DNA from: Rhodovulum sp. 12E13
Lineage (GTDB): Bacteria > Pseudomonadota > Alphaproteobacteria > Rhodobacterales > Rhodobacteraceae
DNA: 64,000 nucleotides
Reading direction: 5' to 3'
Assembly (NCBI RefSeq): GCF_003340565.1
Contig: NZ_QPLK01000007.1
Location: forward strand, 62,001-126,000
The position numbers were made by a program, and so were the translations under genes. Below the pieces are notes generated by a model. That model did no database searches. It was not told where the DNA came from and saw nothing but the letters and a program-made list of their open reading frames with translations. Shown here in pieces: positions 27,321 through 35,066 of this stretch. The first letter of the stretch is position 1. Every line of letters begins with the position of its first letter.

Positions 27321-29252
27321 ATGTGCCTGATCTGTGCCGCCCGTCCCGCCTGCGGGCCGGACTGCGACTACCCCGCCCAGCCGGTTATCGGGGCGCCGCC
27401 GCCCGGTGGCGGCGCGGTCGTGCCCGACGGCACGATCACGCCCGGCGGCACCGGGGCGTCGGCCGAGGGGGCCACCGTCGACGCCGCGGTGGCGATCGCC
27501 GACTACCTCGCCGGCGGCTACCTCTCCTGGCTCGACGAGACGGGCTATCTCGCGCAGCCGGTGCACGTCTCCGGCCCCGAGGGCGAGATCACCGTCAGCT
27601 TCGAGGGGATCGCGGCCACGGTGCGGCCGCTGGCGGAGGCCGCGCTCGCCGCGTGGGCCGACATCGCCAACCTGTCGTTCCGCGAGGCGCCGGCCGACGG
27701 GGCACAGATCGTTTTCCAGGACGACGAGCCGGGCGCGTTCAACCGCTGGCGCTACGATTTCGGCGAGACGCGGGCGACCTATCTCGGCGCAACGGTGAAC
27801 ATCGAGGCCGGCCTTGCCACCCTGCACGGCACCGAATGGGGAAGCTGGACCTACGCGACCTTCCTGCACGAGGTGGGCCATGCACTGGGTCTCGGGCATC
27901 CCGGTGCCTATGGCAGCTTCGTAGAGGCGCGCTCGGGCGGGCGGCTGTTCGACGAGGATACCGAGCTGATGTCGGTCATGTCCTACTTCCGGCATGACGG
28001 GCACACCCACATGTTCGGCTCGCGCGCCTGGCCCGTCACGCCGCAGCCGGCCGATATTCTGGCGATCCGCGCGCTCTACGGCACGGCCGAGGCGGTGCGG
28101 CCGGGCGACACCGTCTATGGCCGCGGCACCCACCTCGACGGCCCCCTCTCGGCGCTCGCGGGCGGATCGAAACCGGTCATCGCCACGCTGGTCGATACCG
28201 GCGGGCAGGACACGATCGACTGGTCGCATGACGGGCGCGACGCCCGGATCGATCTGCGCCCCGGCGCGGCCTCGGACGTCGGGGGGCTCGAGGGGGGCCT
28301 CGCGATCGGCCCCGAGACGTGGATCGAGAATGCCAGAGCCGGTCGGGGCGACGACGTTCTGCTCGGCAACGCGCTCGACAACGTGCTCGAGGGGGGCGCG
28401 GGAGACGACACGCTCGAGGGGGGCGCGGGCGACGACACGCTCGGCGGCGGCGCCGGCAACGGCGATACCGCGGTGTTCGCGGGCGGCTTCGGCAGTTACG
28501 TGCTGCGCCTGTCGGCGGCGGGGATCGAGGCGACCGACAAGCGCGCCGACGGCACGGGCCGCGACCTGCTGACCGGGATCGAGTACCTCCGCTTCGGCGA
28601 CGGAATCTCGTTCGGCGCCGAGGGCGCGGTGCGGGTCAACACCCTGTCGGGCGCGCTCGGGGTGGACGTCGACGATCTGGCGACGCTCGCGCGGCTCTAC
28701 ATCGCCTATTTCGATCGGGCTCCCGATGCGCTCGGCCTTGTCTTCTGGGCGACGCAGATGTCGGAGGGGATGAGCCTGCGCGACATCGCGCGCGACTTCT
28801 TCAACCAGCCGGAGACGCGCGCGCTGTTTCCCGATCCGGGTGATGCCGGCGCCCTGATCGACGCGGCCTATTCCAACCTGCTCGAGCGGGCGCCGGATGC
28901 GGCAGGCCGTGCGTGGTGGCTGGACGAGCTGGAATCGGGGCGAGTCGATCGGGCCGATTTCATGTTGGCGCTGATCCGCGGCTCCGAGACCAACGCGGCT
29001 GCCGAGGGCGATCGCCGCACGTTGACCGACAAGACGGATATCGGCCTGTCCTACGCGGTGGCGCACGGTCTGACGAATGGCGCGAACGCCCGCGCGGCAA
29101 TGGAGGTCTACTCGGTGGCCGACCGTGCGGGCAGCCTTGGCGCGGCCGGAGACCTGATCGCCGGTTTCCGCGATGCGGCGGGCGAGGCGGCGAGCGACGA
29201 GGTGGTGGTCGAGATCGCCGGCGTCCTCGACGACCCGCTCGCCTGGGCCTGA
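27321..29252 (+). CDS. Serralysin-like RTX zinc metalloprotease with DUF4214 domains
   Basis: A 643-aa secreted protease. The catalytic domain has HEVGHALGLGH (His183, His187, His193 as zinc ligands, with Glu184) and a Met-turn SVMSYF, defining an M10/M57-like metzincin. A short RTX block near residues 356-385 (GAGDDTLEGG repeats) should bind Ca2+. DUF4214 repeats occupy about 440-590 (FDRAPDALGLVFW and ERAPDAAGRAWW). There is no signal peptide, consistent with type I secretion through a C-terminal signal; no secretion ABC genes are adjacent. The N-terminus is Cys-rich (MCLICAARPACGPDC), which is odd for an exported protease. The ribosome site lies in a stable hairpin. Confidence 0.85.
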   Translation: MCLICAARPACGPDCDYPAQPVIGAPPPGGGAVVPDGTITPGGTGASAEGATVDAAVAIADYLAGGYLSWLDETGYLAQPVHVSGPEGEITVSFEGIAATVRPLAEAALAAWADIANLSFREAPADGAQIVFQDDEPGAFNRWRYDFGETRATYLGATVNIEAGLATLHGTEWGSWTYATFLHEVGHALGLGHPGAYGSFVEARSGGRLFDEDTELMSVMSYFRHDGHTHMFGSRAWPVTPQPADILAIRALYGTAEAVRPGDTVYGRGTHLDGPLSALAGGSKPVIATLVDTGGQDTIDWSHDGRDARIDLRPGAASDVGGLEGGLAIGPETWIENARAGRGDDVLLGNALDNVLEGGAGDDTLEGGAGDDTLGGGAGNGDTAVFAGGFGSYVLRLSAAGIEATDKRADGTGRDLLTGIEYLRFGDGISFGAEGAVRVNTLSGALGVDVDDLATLARLYIAYFDRAPDALGLVFWATQMSEGMSLRDIARDFFNQPETRALFPDPGDAGALIDAAYSNLLERAPDAAGRAWWLDELESGRVDRADFMLALIRGSETNAAAEGDRRTLTDKTDIGLSYAVAHGLTNGANARAAMEVYSVADRAGSLGAAGDLIAGFRDAAGEAASDEVVVEIAGVLDDPLAWA

Positions 29253-29267
29253 CCGCGCGGTGCCGCC

Positions 29268-30245
29268 CTAGCCCGGGGGCGGCCCGGCCCGCGCGAGGAT
29301 GGCGTCGATCGCCGCCTGGGTGCCGCTGCTCCATTCGAGGGGCACGGGGTAGGGGGGGCCGCCGCGCAGGCAGGCGCAGAATGTCTCCACTTGCGCAACA
29401 TACTGGTGCGCGTCCGGAAACTGCTCTGTTGCCCGCTCGCGGCCGGAGCGGATCATCTCGACTTCGGCGAGGCCGTAACTGCCGGGTGTGAAGGGCGCCG
29501 AGAGCCGGATCAGCCCGTCGGTGCCGTGAAATGTCATCTCCTGCCACGGCGCCAGCCGCATCGAGGTGCGGATCGACAGCCGCGCGCCACCGATTCGGCC
29601 CGACGCCGTCAGGTGGGCGTCGACGCCCGCCTCCCATGTCGCGGCGGCGGAGGCGATCTCGGGCTCGGCGGCGAGCGCGAATCGGGCGGCGCCAAGCGGG
29701 TAGACCCCGAGGTCGCGCAGGCCGCCGCCCCCGAGGTCGGCCCTGTTGCGGATATTGGCCCGGTCGCGCAGGTCGATGGCGAAGGCGCCCTCGACATGCA
29801 GCACCTCGCCGATGGCACCGTCGGCGATCAGCGCACGCACCCGTTGCCATTGCGGATGATGCACGATCATGAAGCCCTCGGCCGCGAGCCGCCCCGCCCG
29901 GTCGCGCGCCGCGATCACCCGGTCGATCTCGGCCACCGACATCGCCGCCGGCTTTTCGCAGAGCACCGCCTTGCCGGCGTCGAGCGCCCGCTCGGTCCAT
30001 TCGGCGTGCAGAGTGTTCGGCAGGGGGATGTAGACTGCGTCGATGTCGGGGTCGGCGAGCAGCGCCTCGTAGCCCTCATGCACCCGCAGGCCCGGCGCCC
30101 AGGCAAGAAAGGCATCGGCGCGCGCCGCGTCGCGCGTGGCGAGCGCCGCGAGGTCGGCCCCCCGCGCTGCGTGGATCGCCCGCCCCATGATGCGCTCGGC
30201 AAAGGCCGACGCGCCGAGGATTCCCCATTGCACCCTGCCGTTCAT
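29268..30245 (-). CDS. Gfo/Idh/MocA family oxidoreductase
   Basis: A 325-aa NAD(P)-dependent oxidoreductase. The Rossmann start is WGILGASAFAERI, and the family motif CEKPAAMS contains the catalytic Lys of the EKP signature. The C-terminal half has the family's beta-sheet domain with GGGGLRDLGVYPLGAARF. Substrates in this family are sugars and related polyols; none can be named here. ATG 30245 is preferred over GTG 30248, because GGGAGG lies directly before the GTG and at better spacing for the ATG. It stands alone, convergent with the RTX protease gene. Confidence 0.88.
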   Translation of the reverse strand: MNGRVQWGILGASAFAERIMGRAIHAARGADLAALATRDAARADAFLAWAPGLRVHEGYEALLADPDIDAVYIPLPNTLHAEWTERALDAGKAVLCEKPAAMSVAEIDRVIAARDRAGRLAAEGFMIVHHPQWQRVRALIADGAIGEVLHVEGAFAIDLRDRANIRNRADLGGGGLRDLGVYPLGAARFALAAEPEIASAAATWEAGVDAHLTASGRIGGARLSIRTSMRLAPWQEMTFHGTDGLIRLSAPFTPGSYGLAEVEMIRSGRERATEQFPDAHQYVAQVETFCACLRGGPPYPVPLEWSSGTQAAIDAILARAGPPPG

Positions 30246-30319
30246 CACACCTCCCGCTTCGGCCCCATCATCGTCGGGCCGCCCCTAGCACGCCGAGCGC
30301 CGGCCGCGCCATCTTGCGT

Positions 30320-30340
30320 GCGCGCTCCGAACGAGCGCGC
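30320..30340 (-). terminator. Hairpin downstream of cpaB
   Basis: An 8-bp stem (GCGCGCTC with its complement, loop CGAAC) lies 54 bp past the cpaB stop on its strand. A second GC-rich inverted repeat is closer to the stop. Likely end of the pilin-cpaB transcript. Confidence 0.45.
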
Positions 30341-30393
30341 GCCCCGCGCCGGCGTCCTGTCCGGGCGGGGCGCGCGTGGGTCGGCGCCTTCGA

Positions 30394-31242
30394 TCAGTTG
30401 GTGCAGGGGATTTCCTGCTCGATGACCTCGGCGCCGCGACGGATCTTGGTCGTGCAGACCTGTTCCTGCTCGACGATCTCCGGCGCAGCCCTGACGATGC
30501 CGAGAAGGTCGTTCTGGTTCACCTCCACGACCTCGGCCTCGAGGGTGTCTTCCGCGCCCACGAGGCTGAGCGACAGGCGGCCGGTCGATTGCGCCTGTGC
30601 GAGCGACGCGACCTCCTGCGGCGTGGCCTCGACGGTCACGGTGCGCGCCACGACCGGACCGGTGCGGTCGGTATCCGCCATCTGGTCGATGGCGATGATG
30701 CGCACGTTCGTCTCGATCAGCTTGGTGATCTCGCGGCTGAGATCCGACTCACTGTCGCCATTGCCTGTCCAGTAGACGTCGACCCGGTCGCCCGGCCGCA
30801 GGAAGCCGGAAACGCCCGACGCAACGTCGACCCGGATGGCGAAGGCGCGCATGCCCCGCCCGAGGCGCGAGGTCAGGCCGGCATCCTCCCCCGGTTCGGT
30901 GACCTTGGAGGCGAGGACGGGCTCGAACGTCTCGACGCTGCGCAGGATGAAGCGCGGATCCTCGCCGCTGGGGAACAGGGCGTCGAGATCGGTGAAGGCG
31001 CCCTCGGGCACGCTGTCGGCCTGCCACGCGATCAGCTTGACCGACTCGCGGTCGAGGACCTCGCCATAGGCGCGCGGCTGGGTGACGACGGCGATGCGCG
31101 TCATCGCGGGCATCTTCGCCTTCTCCGCTTCCAGGCGTTGCACCTCGGCTCGCATGCCGTCGATGAATCCTTGTGCCATGTAGACGGCGAATCCCGCGAG
31201 GCCGACCCCCGCGACAAGAACCAGAGCGAAGACGAGACGCAT
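30394..31242 (-). CDS. cpaB: Flp pilus assembly protein CpaB
   Basis: A 282-aa periplasmic protein with an N-terminal anchor (residues 3-24), a SAF-type domain (AYGEVLDRESVKLIAWQ, RAFAIRVD) and the RcpC/CpaB motif GVSGFLRPGDRVDVYW. It belongs to Tad/Flp pilus machines, where it sits with the CpaC secretin. A C-terminal tail carries two Cys (VCTTKI and IPCTN), possibly a disulfide. It follows the two Flp pilins on the same strand (gap 213 bp), but no cpaA, C, E or F is in the window, so the rest of the machine must be elsewhere or absent. Confidence 0.9.
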   Translation of the reverse strand: MRLVFALVLVAGVGLAGFAVYMAQGFIDGMRAEVQRLEAEKAKMPAMTRIAVVTQPRAYGEVLDRESVKLIAWQADSVPEGAFTDLDALFPSGEDPRFILRSVETFEPVLASKVTEPGEDAGLTSRLGRGMRAFAIRVDVASGVSGFLRPGDRVDVYWTGNGDSESDLSREITKLIETNVRIIAIDQMADTDRTGPVVARTVTVEATPQEVASLAQAQSTGRLSLSLVGAEDTLEAEVVEVNQNDLLGIVRAAPEIVEQEQVCTTKIRRGAEVIEQEIPCTN

Positions 31243-31455
31243 GTTCTTCCCCTACTTTCGAGGCCGCCGCAGCGACACTGCACAGAACGTCCTCCACGAG
31301 CGCGGAGACGGGTCGGCCGGCAGACCCCATCCGGGATGATGAAGGCCCGAGCGACCGATCGTTTCCAATCTCGCTCCCGATTGCGGCCAAAGCAGGGCGC
31401 CAAGCGGGTGCTTCGATGGCGCCAAGGCTGAGCGCACCGCCAGGCCGGTCGACGG

Positions 31456-31668
31456 TCAGTCGAGTATCGTATGGACGGTCTGTTCGCCCAGTGCCGTGCC
31501 GATGTTCTCCGCACCGGGCCGGAACGAGTCGCCGAGGATGCTGATGACCAGCAGCGCAAGGCCTATGGTGCCGGCCGACAGCAGCACCCAATCCACCGTC
31601 ACCGCGCCCGAGGTCTCCCTGCGGAACGCTCGGATGCGGTTGGCGAGGTCAGACATGCAAGCGAACAT
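31456..31668 (-). CDS. Flp-type pilin, first copy next to cpaB
   Basis: A 70-aa prepilin-like protein: a positively charged leader (LANRIRAFRRETSG), then AVTVDWVLLSAGTIGLALLV, a hydrophobic helix as in type IVb pilins. Processing is expected after the Gly before AVTVDW. The usual Glu5-Tyr6 of Flp is replaced by Asp5-Trp6. The start ATG 31668 has AGGAG six bases ahead; an internal ATG at 31656 is also possible. It is 274 bp downstream of the second pilin gene, and this gap holds no other gene. Confidence 0.82.
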   Translation of the reverse strand: MFACMSDLANRIRAFRRETSGAVTVDWVLLSAGTIGLALLVISILGDSFRPGAENIGTALGEQTVHTILD

Positions 31669-31942
31669 AACGAACTCCTGTTTTGGCGCTATGCGCCGAT
31701 ATCGATCTCATGTTCGAGGGTGGGGGCCGAATGTGGCCAAAGCGGGGTGGTTCGTGGCTACCCCGGTGACGTGGGCGGCGTGGTGCTCAACGCAACGTGC
31801 ACGAACTGGCGACGGTGCATTGAGGCCGAGGCGGTGCAGTGCAAGCAAAGCCGGTGAGGACCGAGTTTCGCCCCGGGCCGAACGAGAAAGGGCCGCGCCT
31901 CGGCACGAGACGCGACCCTGTTCCCGTCGTCGAGACGGCGAA

Positions 31943-32146
31943 TTAGCTGCCGCCGACGGCCGTGCCCGGTTCGATGTTCGACAGCTCGGTCGCGATGTCG
32001 GACGACAGGTCCTCGAGGCCGCCGCGGACGACGGTGAGCACCAGGATGCCGAGGCCGACGAGCGCGGCGGTCAGCACGACCCAGTCCACGGTCACGGCGC
32101 CGTCTTCGTCCTTGCCGAAGTTCTTGATGAAGTCGAAGAGTTTCAT
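31943..32146 (-). CDS. Flp-type pilin, second copy
   Basis: A 67-aa prepilin with leader MKLFDFIKNFGKDEDG and mature start AVTVDWVVLTAALVGLGILVL. Cleavage by a TadV/CpaA-type peptidase after Gly16 is expected. It shares the Asp5-Trp6 variant with the neighbouring copy, though the C-terminal parts differ (here LSNIEPGTAVGGS). A GAGGGA ribosome site precedes ATG 32146. It is the first gene of a pilin-pilin-cpaB run and divergent from the lytic transglycosylase. It is closer to typical roseobacter major pilins than the other copy and is probably the main subunit. Confidence 0.88.
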   Translation of the reverse strand: MKLFDFIKNFGKDEDGAVTVDWVVLTAALVGLGILVLTVVRGGLEDLSSDIATELSNIEPGTAVGGS

Positions 32147-32524
32147 GTTACGTCCCTCCAGAGGATCACTTTCGATGGTGCGCCGCGTCGGCCTCATCCG
32201 GGTCAGCCTCTCTCTTTGACCCGTCCGCCGCCTTGGCTGATTGCGAATAAGCCCTCGGATTGGGGCAAGACTTTGTTGCGGATCGTACGTTTTTAGACCC
32301 GGCTGAAAACACCCTGAACGACGCATCAACATATTGAATTGAAGAGAAATTTTTTTCGCCGTGCGTGATCGGGCAGGCGCGATGGAACGGTTGGCGTTGC
32401 CCGCAAGGCCCATCGGACGGAGGAAAATCGTCGCGCCGCGCGGCTGCGCTGGCCACGGGCGCAGCCTTGCGGGACACTCGCCTGGAGACTGGCGCGTCAG
32501 ATCGCCGGCGACGAGGCAGAGAGC
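32147..32524. promoter_or_regulatory. Divergent, AT-rich control region between pilin and transglycosylase genes
   Basis: This 378-bp gap contains no supported gene. Its centre (about 32230-32370) is clearly more AT-rich than the surroundings, including a run of seven T at 32352 and TTTTTAG near 32290. It probably holds promoters for the outward-facing pilin and transglycosylase genes. I cannot assign a specific sigma factor. Confidence 0.5.
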
Positions 32525-33553
32525 ATGAGACTTACATTCCGCACCGCGCCCGACCGGGCGGGCCGTGGGACATTTGGCGCTGCCGCGGCCGTCGCGCTGG
32601 TGTCCGGCCTGCTGCCCGCCCTCGCACCCGGCGGCGCAAGCCCGGCCCGTGCCGAGCCGGGGGCGCAGCCCGCCGCCGCGGAGGCATCGAGCGACGCCGC
32701 CGCGCCGTCCTCCTCGGTCGCGTCCGCGGTTTCGGAGCCGGCCCCCGGTCCGAGCTTTCGCCGCATCAAGGTCGGCTCCCACGCGCCCGGCACGCGGCGG
32801 ATCACGGTTCAGATCGACGGGGAAGAGCAGGCCCGGATTCTCGCCGCAAACCCTGCCGTGCCGCGACCGCCCGACGTGCCCTTCGACATCGGTCGCGGCG
32901 CGGCAGGACTGGACAAGCGAGCGGGCGAGGGCCCGGGCGCGGCGCCCGCGACGGCGCTCGGCTGGTACTGGGACCTCGTGTCGCCCGCGCGCGCCGACGC
33001 GAGCTCCGGCCGGCTGTCCCTCGCCGAGGCCGCGCTTGGCCGCGGCCCGTCGGCGGTGCCTGCGCCGCGACTCTCGACACTGCAGCGGATCGCCGACGCG
33101 CACGGCCGCGACATTCTCGCCGCGACGGCGGGACGTGGCGTGTCGCCCGCTCTCGTGCTCGCAGTGATCGCGGTGGAGAGCGCCGGCCGGCCGCAGGCTG
33201 TCAGCCATGCCGGCGCGGCGGGACTCATGCAGCTGATGCCGGCCACCGCGGAGCGCTTCGGCGTGACCGACCGGATGGATCCGCGGCAGAACATCCGCGG
33301 CGGCGTGGCCTACCTGGAGTGGCTGCTCGACCATTTCGGGCGCGACGCGGTGCTGGCGCTCGCGGGCTACAACGCGGGCGAGGGGGCGGTGGCTCGGCAC
33401 GACGGCGTGCCACCTTTCGCCGAGACGCGCGACTACGTGCCCAAGGTGCTCGCGGCGTGGCGGCTGGCACGCGGTCTTTGCCTCAGCCCGCCGCAACTGA
33501 TCTCGGACGGCTGCGTCTTTCGCACCGGCGATCGCCTCGCGCGAGGCAACTGA
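32525..33553 (+). CDS. Lytic transglycosylase (SLT domain), exported
   Basis: A 342-aa protein with an N-terminal signal peptide (ending near ARA) and a long Ala/Pro-rich linker. The C-terminal SLT domain has catalytic Glu in AVESAGRPQAVSHAGAAGLM, the QLMPATAERFG motif, and LALAGYNAGEGAV. It would cleave peptidoglycan glycan strands in the periplasm, forming 1,6-anhydro ends. Its position divergent from the Flp pilins invites a role in opening the wall for pili, but that is inference. A 27-bp inverted repeat ends the gene. Confidence 0.88.
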   Translation: MRLTFRTAPDRAGRGTFGAAAAVALVSGLLPALAPGGASPARAEPGAQPAAAEASSDAAAPSSSVASAVSEPAPGPSFRRIKVGSHAPGTRRITVQIDGEEQARILAANPAVPRPPDVPFDIGRGAAGLDKRAGEGPGAAPATALGWYWDLVSPARADASSGRLSLAEAALGRGPSAVPAPRLSTLQRIADAHGRDILAATAGRGVSPALVLAVIAVESAGRPQAVSHAGAAGLMQLMPATAERFGVTDRMDPRQNIRGGVAYLEWLLDHFGRDAVLALAGYNAGEGAVARHDGVPPFAETRDYVPKVLAAWRLARGLCLSPPQLISDGCVFRTGDRLARGN

Positions 33554-33559
33554 CGGAGA

Positions 33560-33636
33560 GGCCCCGCGCCCGCCCCCGAGCGGCGGTCGCCCCGCCCGCC
33601 CACCCGCGCCCGCCGCTCGGGGGCGGGCGCGGGGCC
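33560..33636. terminator. 27-bp perfect GC inverted repeat between transglycosylase and hisA
   Basis: Arms 33560-33586 and 33610-33636 are exactly complementary, with a 23-base loop. It begins 6 bp after the transglycosylase stop and ends 65 bp before the hisA stop on the other strand. A very stable bidirectional terminator is the simplest reading. Confidence 0.65.
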
Positions 33637-33701
33637 GGCGTGCCGGCGCGAGCGCAGGAGTGTATCGCCGCCTTCGGCGGCGACCCGCCCGGTCAGGAGG
33701 G

Positions 33702-34421
33702 TCAGTTGCGCAGGGCGGCGAGCGCTTCGGTCAGGTCGAGCGCGCCGTCGTAGAGGGCACGGCCCGAGATGGCGCCGGCGATCGGGCCGGCGTCGCGCAG
33801 GGCGACGAGGTCGGCAAGCGAAGAGACACCGCCCGAGGCGATCACCGGGATCGAGACGGCACTGGCGAGCGCGGCGGTGGCGGCGACGTTGGGGCCGGCC
33901 ATGGCGCCGTCGCGGTCGATATCCGTGTAGATGAGCGCGGCGATGCCGGCATCCTCGAAGCGGCGGGCCATGTCGGTCGCCTCGTGCTCCGTCGCCTCGG
34001 CCCAGCCGCGCGTCGCCACCCTGCCGCCCCGCGCGTCGAGGCCGACGGCGATGCGGCCGGGATGGGCTGCTGCCGCCTCGTGCACGAGGTCGGGCGCCTC
34101 CACGGCCACCGTGCCGAGGATCACCCGCGCCACGCCGGTCTCGAGCCAGGCCTCGATCGTTGCCCGGTCGCGGATGCCGCCGCCCAGTTGAACCGGCACG
34201 TCCACGGCGGCGAGAATCGCGCGCACCGCCTCGGCGTTGACAGGCCGGCCCGCGAAGGCCCCGTCGAGATCGACGAGGTGGAGCCAGTCGCAGCCCGCCT
34301 CCGCGAAGCTGCGGGCCTGTGCGGCGGGGTCGTCGCCGAAGACGGTGGCCGACCCCATGTCGCCGCGCAGCAGGCGGACGCATTGGCCGTCTTTCAGGTC
34401 GATGGCGGGGTAGAGGATCAT
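33702..34421 (-). CDS. hisA: Phosphoribosylformimino-5-aminoimidazole carboxamide ribotide isomerase HisA
   Basis: A 239-aa TIM-barrel isomerase of histidine biosynthesis. It opens [17 protein letters not shown], with the catalytic Asp in AIDLKDG. The two phosphate-binding repeats are VQLGGGIRD and VIASGGVSS, and the second Asp is in YTDIDRDG. The start is set at ATG 34421, since upstream codons do not resemble HisA. Unlike most relatives, hisF does not follow it: the next thing downstream is a large hairpin and a convergent gene. hisH lies 645 bp upstream. Confidence 0.96.
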   Translation of the reverse strand: MILYPAIDLKDGQCVRLLRGDMGSATVFGDDPAAQARSFAEAGCDWLHLVDLDGAFAGRPVNAEAVRAILAAVDVPVQLGGGIRDRATIEAWLETGVARVILGTVAVEAPDLVHEAAAAHPGRIAVGLDARGGRVATRGWAEATEHEATDMARRFEDAGIAALIYTDIDRDGAMAGPNVAATAALASAVSIPVIASGGVSSLADLVALRDAGPIAGAISGRALYDGALDLTEALAALRN

Positions 34422-34720
34422 CGGTTGCGCTCCGTCGCGGACGCGGCCTCCTGCCATGGCGCGGCGCGGGATGCAAAGGGCCGACATTCGACGCGCGATC
34501 GCGGCATGACGCGTGCGCCGGATTCGGGCAGGCGATCAGGGAGCCGGGACATGCGAAGGGCATTCGTGGCGGCGCTCGGCACGCCCGCCTGGCCGGTCGC
34601 GGGGCGCGGCGCCCGACCCCCTGGTCGGGATGCGGCCGGCAGCGGCCGGGCGATCACGGCGCCTTCGCAAGCGTCCGAATCCCCGACAGCGGCGCCCGGA
34701 TCTGCGCCGCGTTCCGATGC

Positions 34721-34747
34721 GCCTGCCTGCCTGCCTGCCAGGCAGGC
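34721..34747. repeat. CCTG tetranucleotide run ending in a palindrome
   Basis: Four consecutive CCTG units are followed by CCAGGCAGGC, so the tract can fold back on itself. Tracts of this type can change length by slippage. It lies in non-coding sequence between hisA and hisH. Confidence 0.6.
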
Positions 34748-34992
34748 GGAGGAGTCGAGGGCCGCAGGCAATCGGATGATGGGGACACGGCAGCGGTGGG
34801 GGCGATCGACAGGCGGGGCGGGCGCATACGGGCGGCGGGACGGTGACAGACCCCCGCCGCTTGGCGGTGGAGCTGTCGGACGCGGGGCGGCTCATCGCGT
34901 CTTTCCGAGCCGTTCCGGTCCGCGGGGAAAAGACCTCGACGCGCATCGACGGGGCGCGACGGCCGCCGCCGGGCGACCGCGCCGAACCGGGC

Positions 34993-35043
34993 GCAAATCT
35001 CTTGTCGGAAGAGATTTGCCAAGAGCCTTGCTCAAGGCTCTTG
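34993..35043. repeat. Double-hairpin dispersed repeat, copy 1 (after hisH)
   Basis: Two adjacent perfect stems: GCAAATCTCTT with its complement (11 bp, loop GTCGG) and CAAGAGCCTT with its complement (10 bp, loop GCTC). It starts 23 bp beyond the hisH stop on the transcribed strand. A clearly related copy lies at 44590-44640. A transcript-end or mRNA-stabilising role is likely. Confidence 0.75.
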
Positions 35044-35066
35044 CGCCCCTCCGGCCGGTCGGGCGC

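Larger units (their letters stand above)
34422..35066. other. 645-bp spacer inside the his gene run
   Basis: No frame on either strand resembles a known protein, although several random frames stay open because of high GC. It contains a CCTG tetranucleotide run with a small palindrome (34721-34747) and, next to hisH, a double-hairpin repeat (34993-35043). Relatives usually keep these his genes close, so this spacer may mark a lost gene or an insertion. Confidence 0.5.

Noticed and set aside
34422-35066. Several open frames between hisA and hisH as possible missing genes
   Set aside because: All are Arg/Pro/Ala-rich, lack ribosome sites and match nothing I know; the region is described as a spacer instead.
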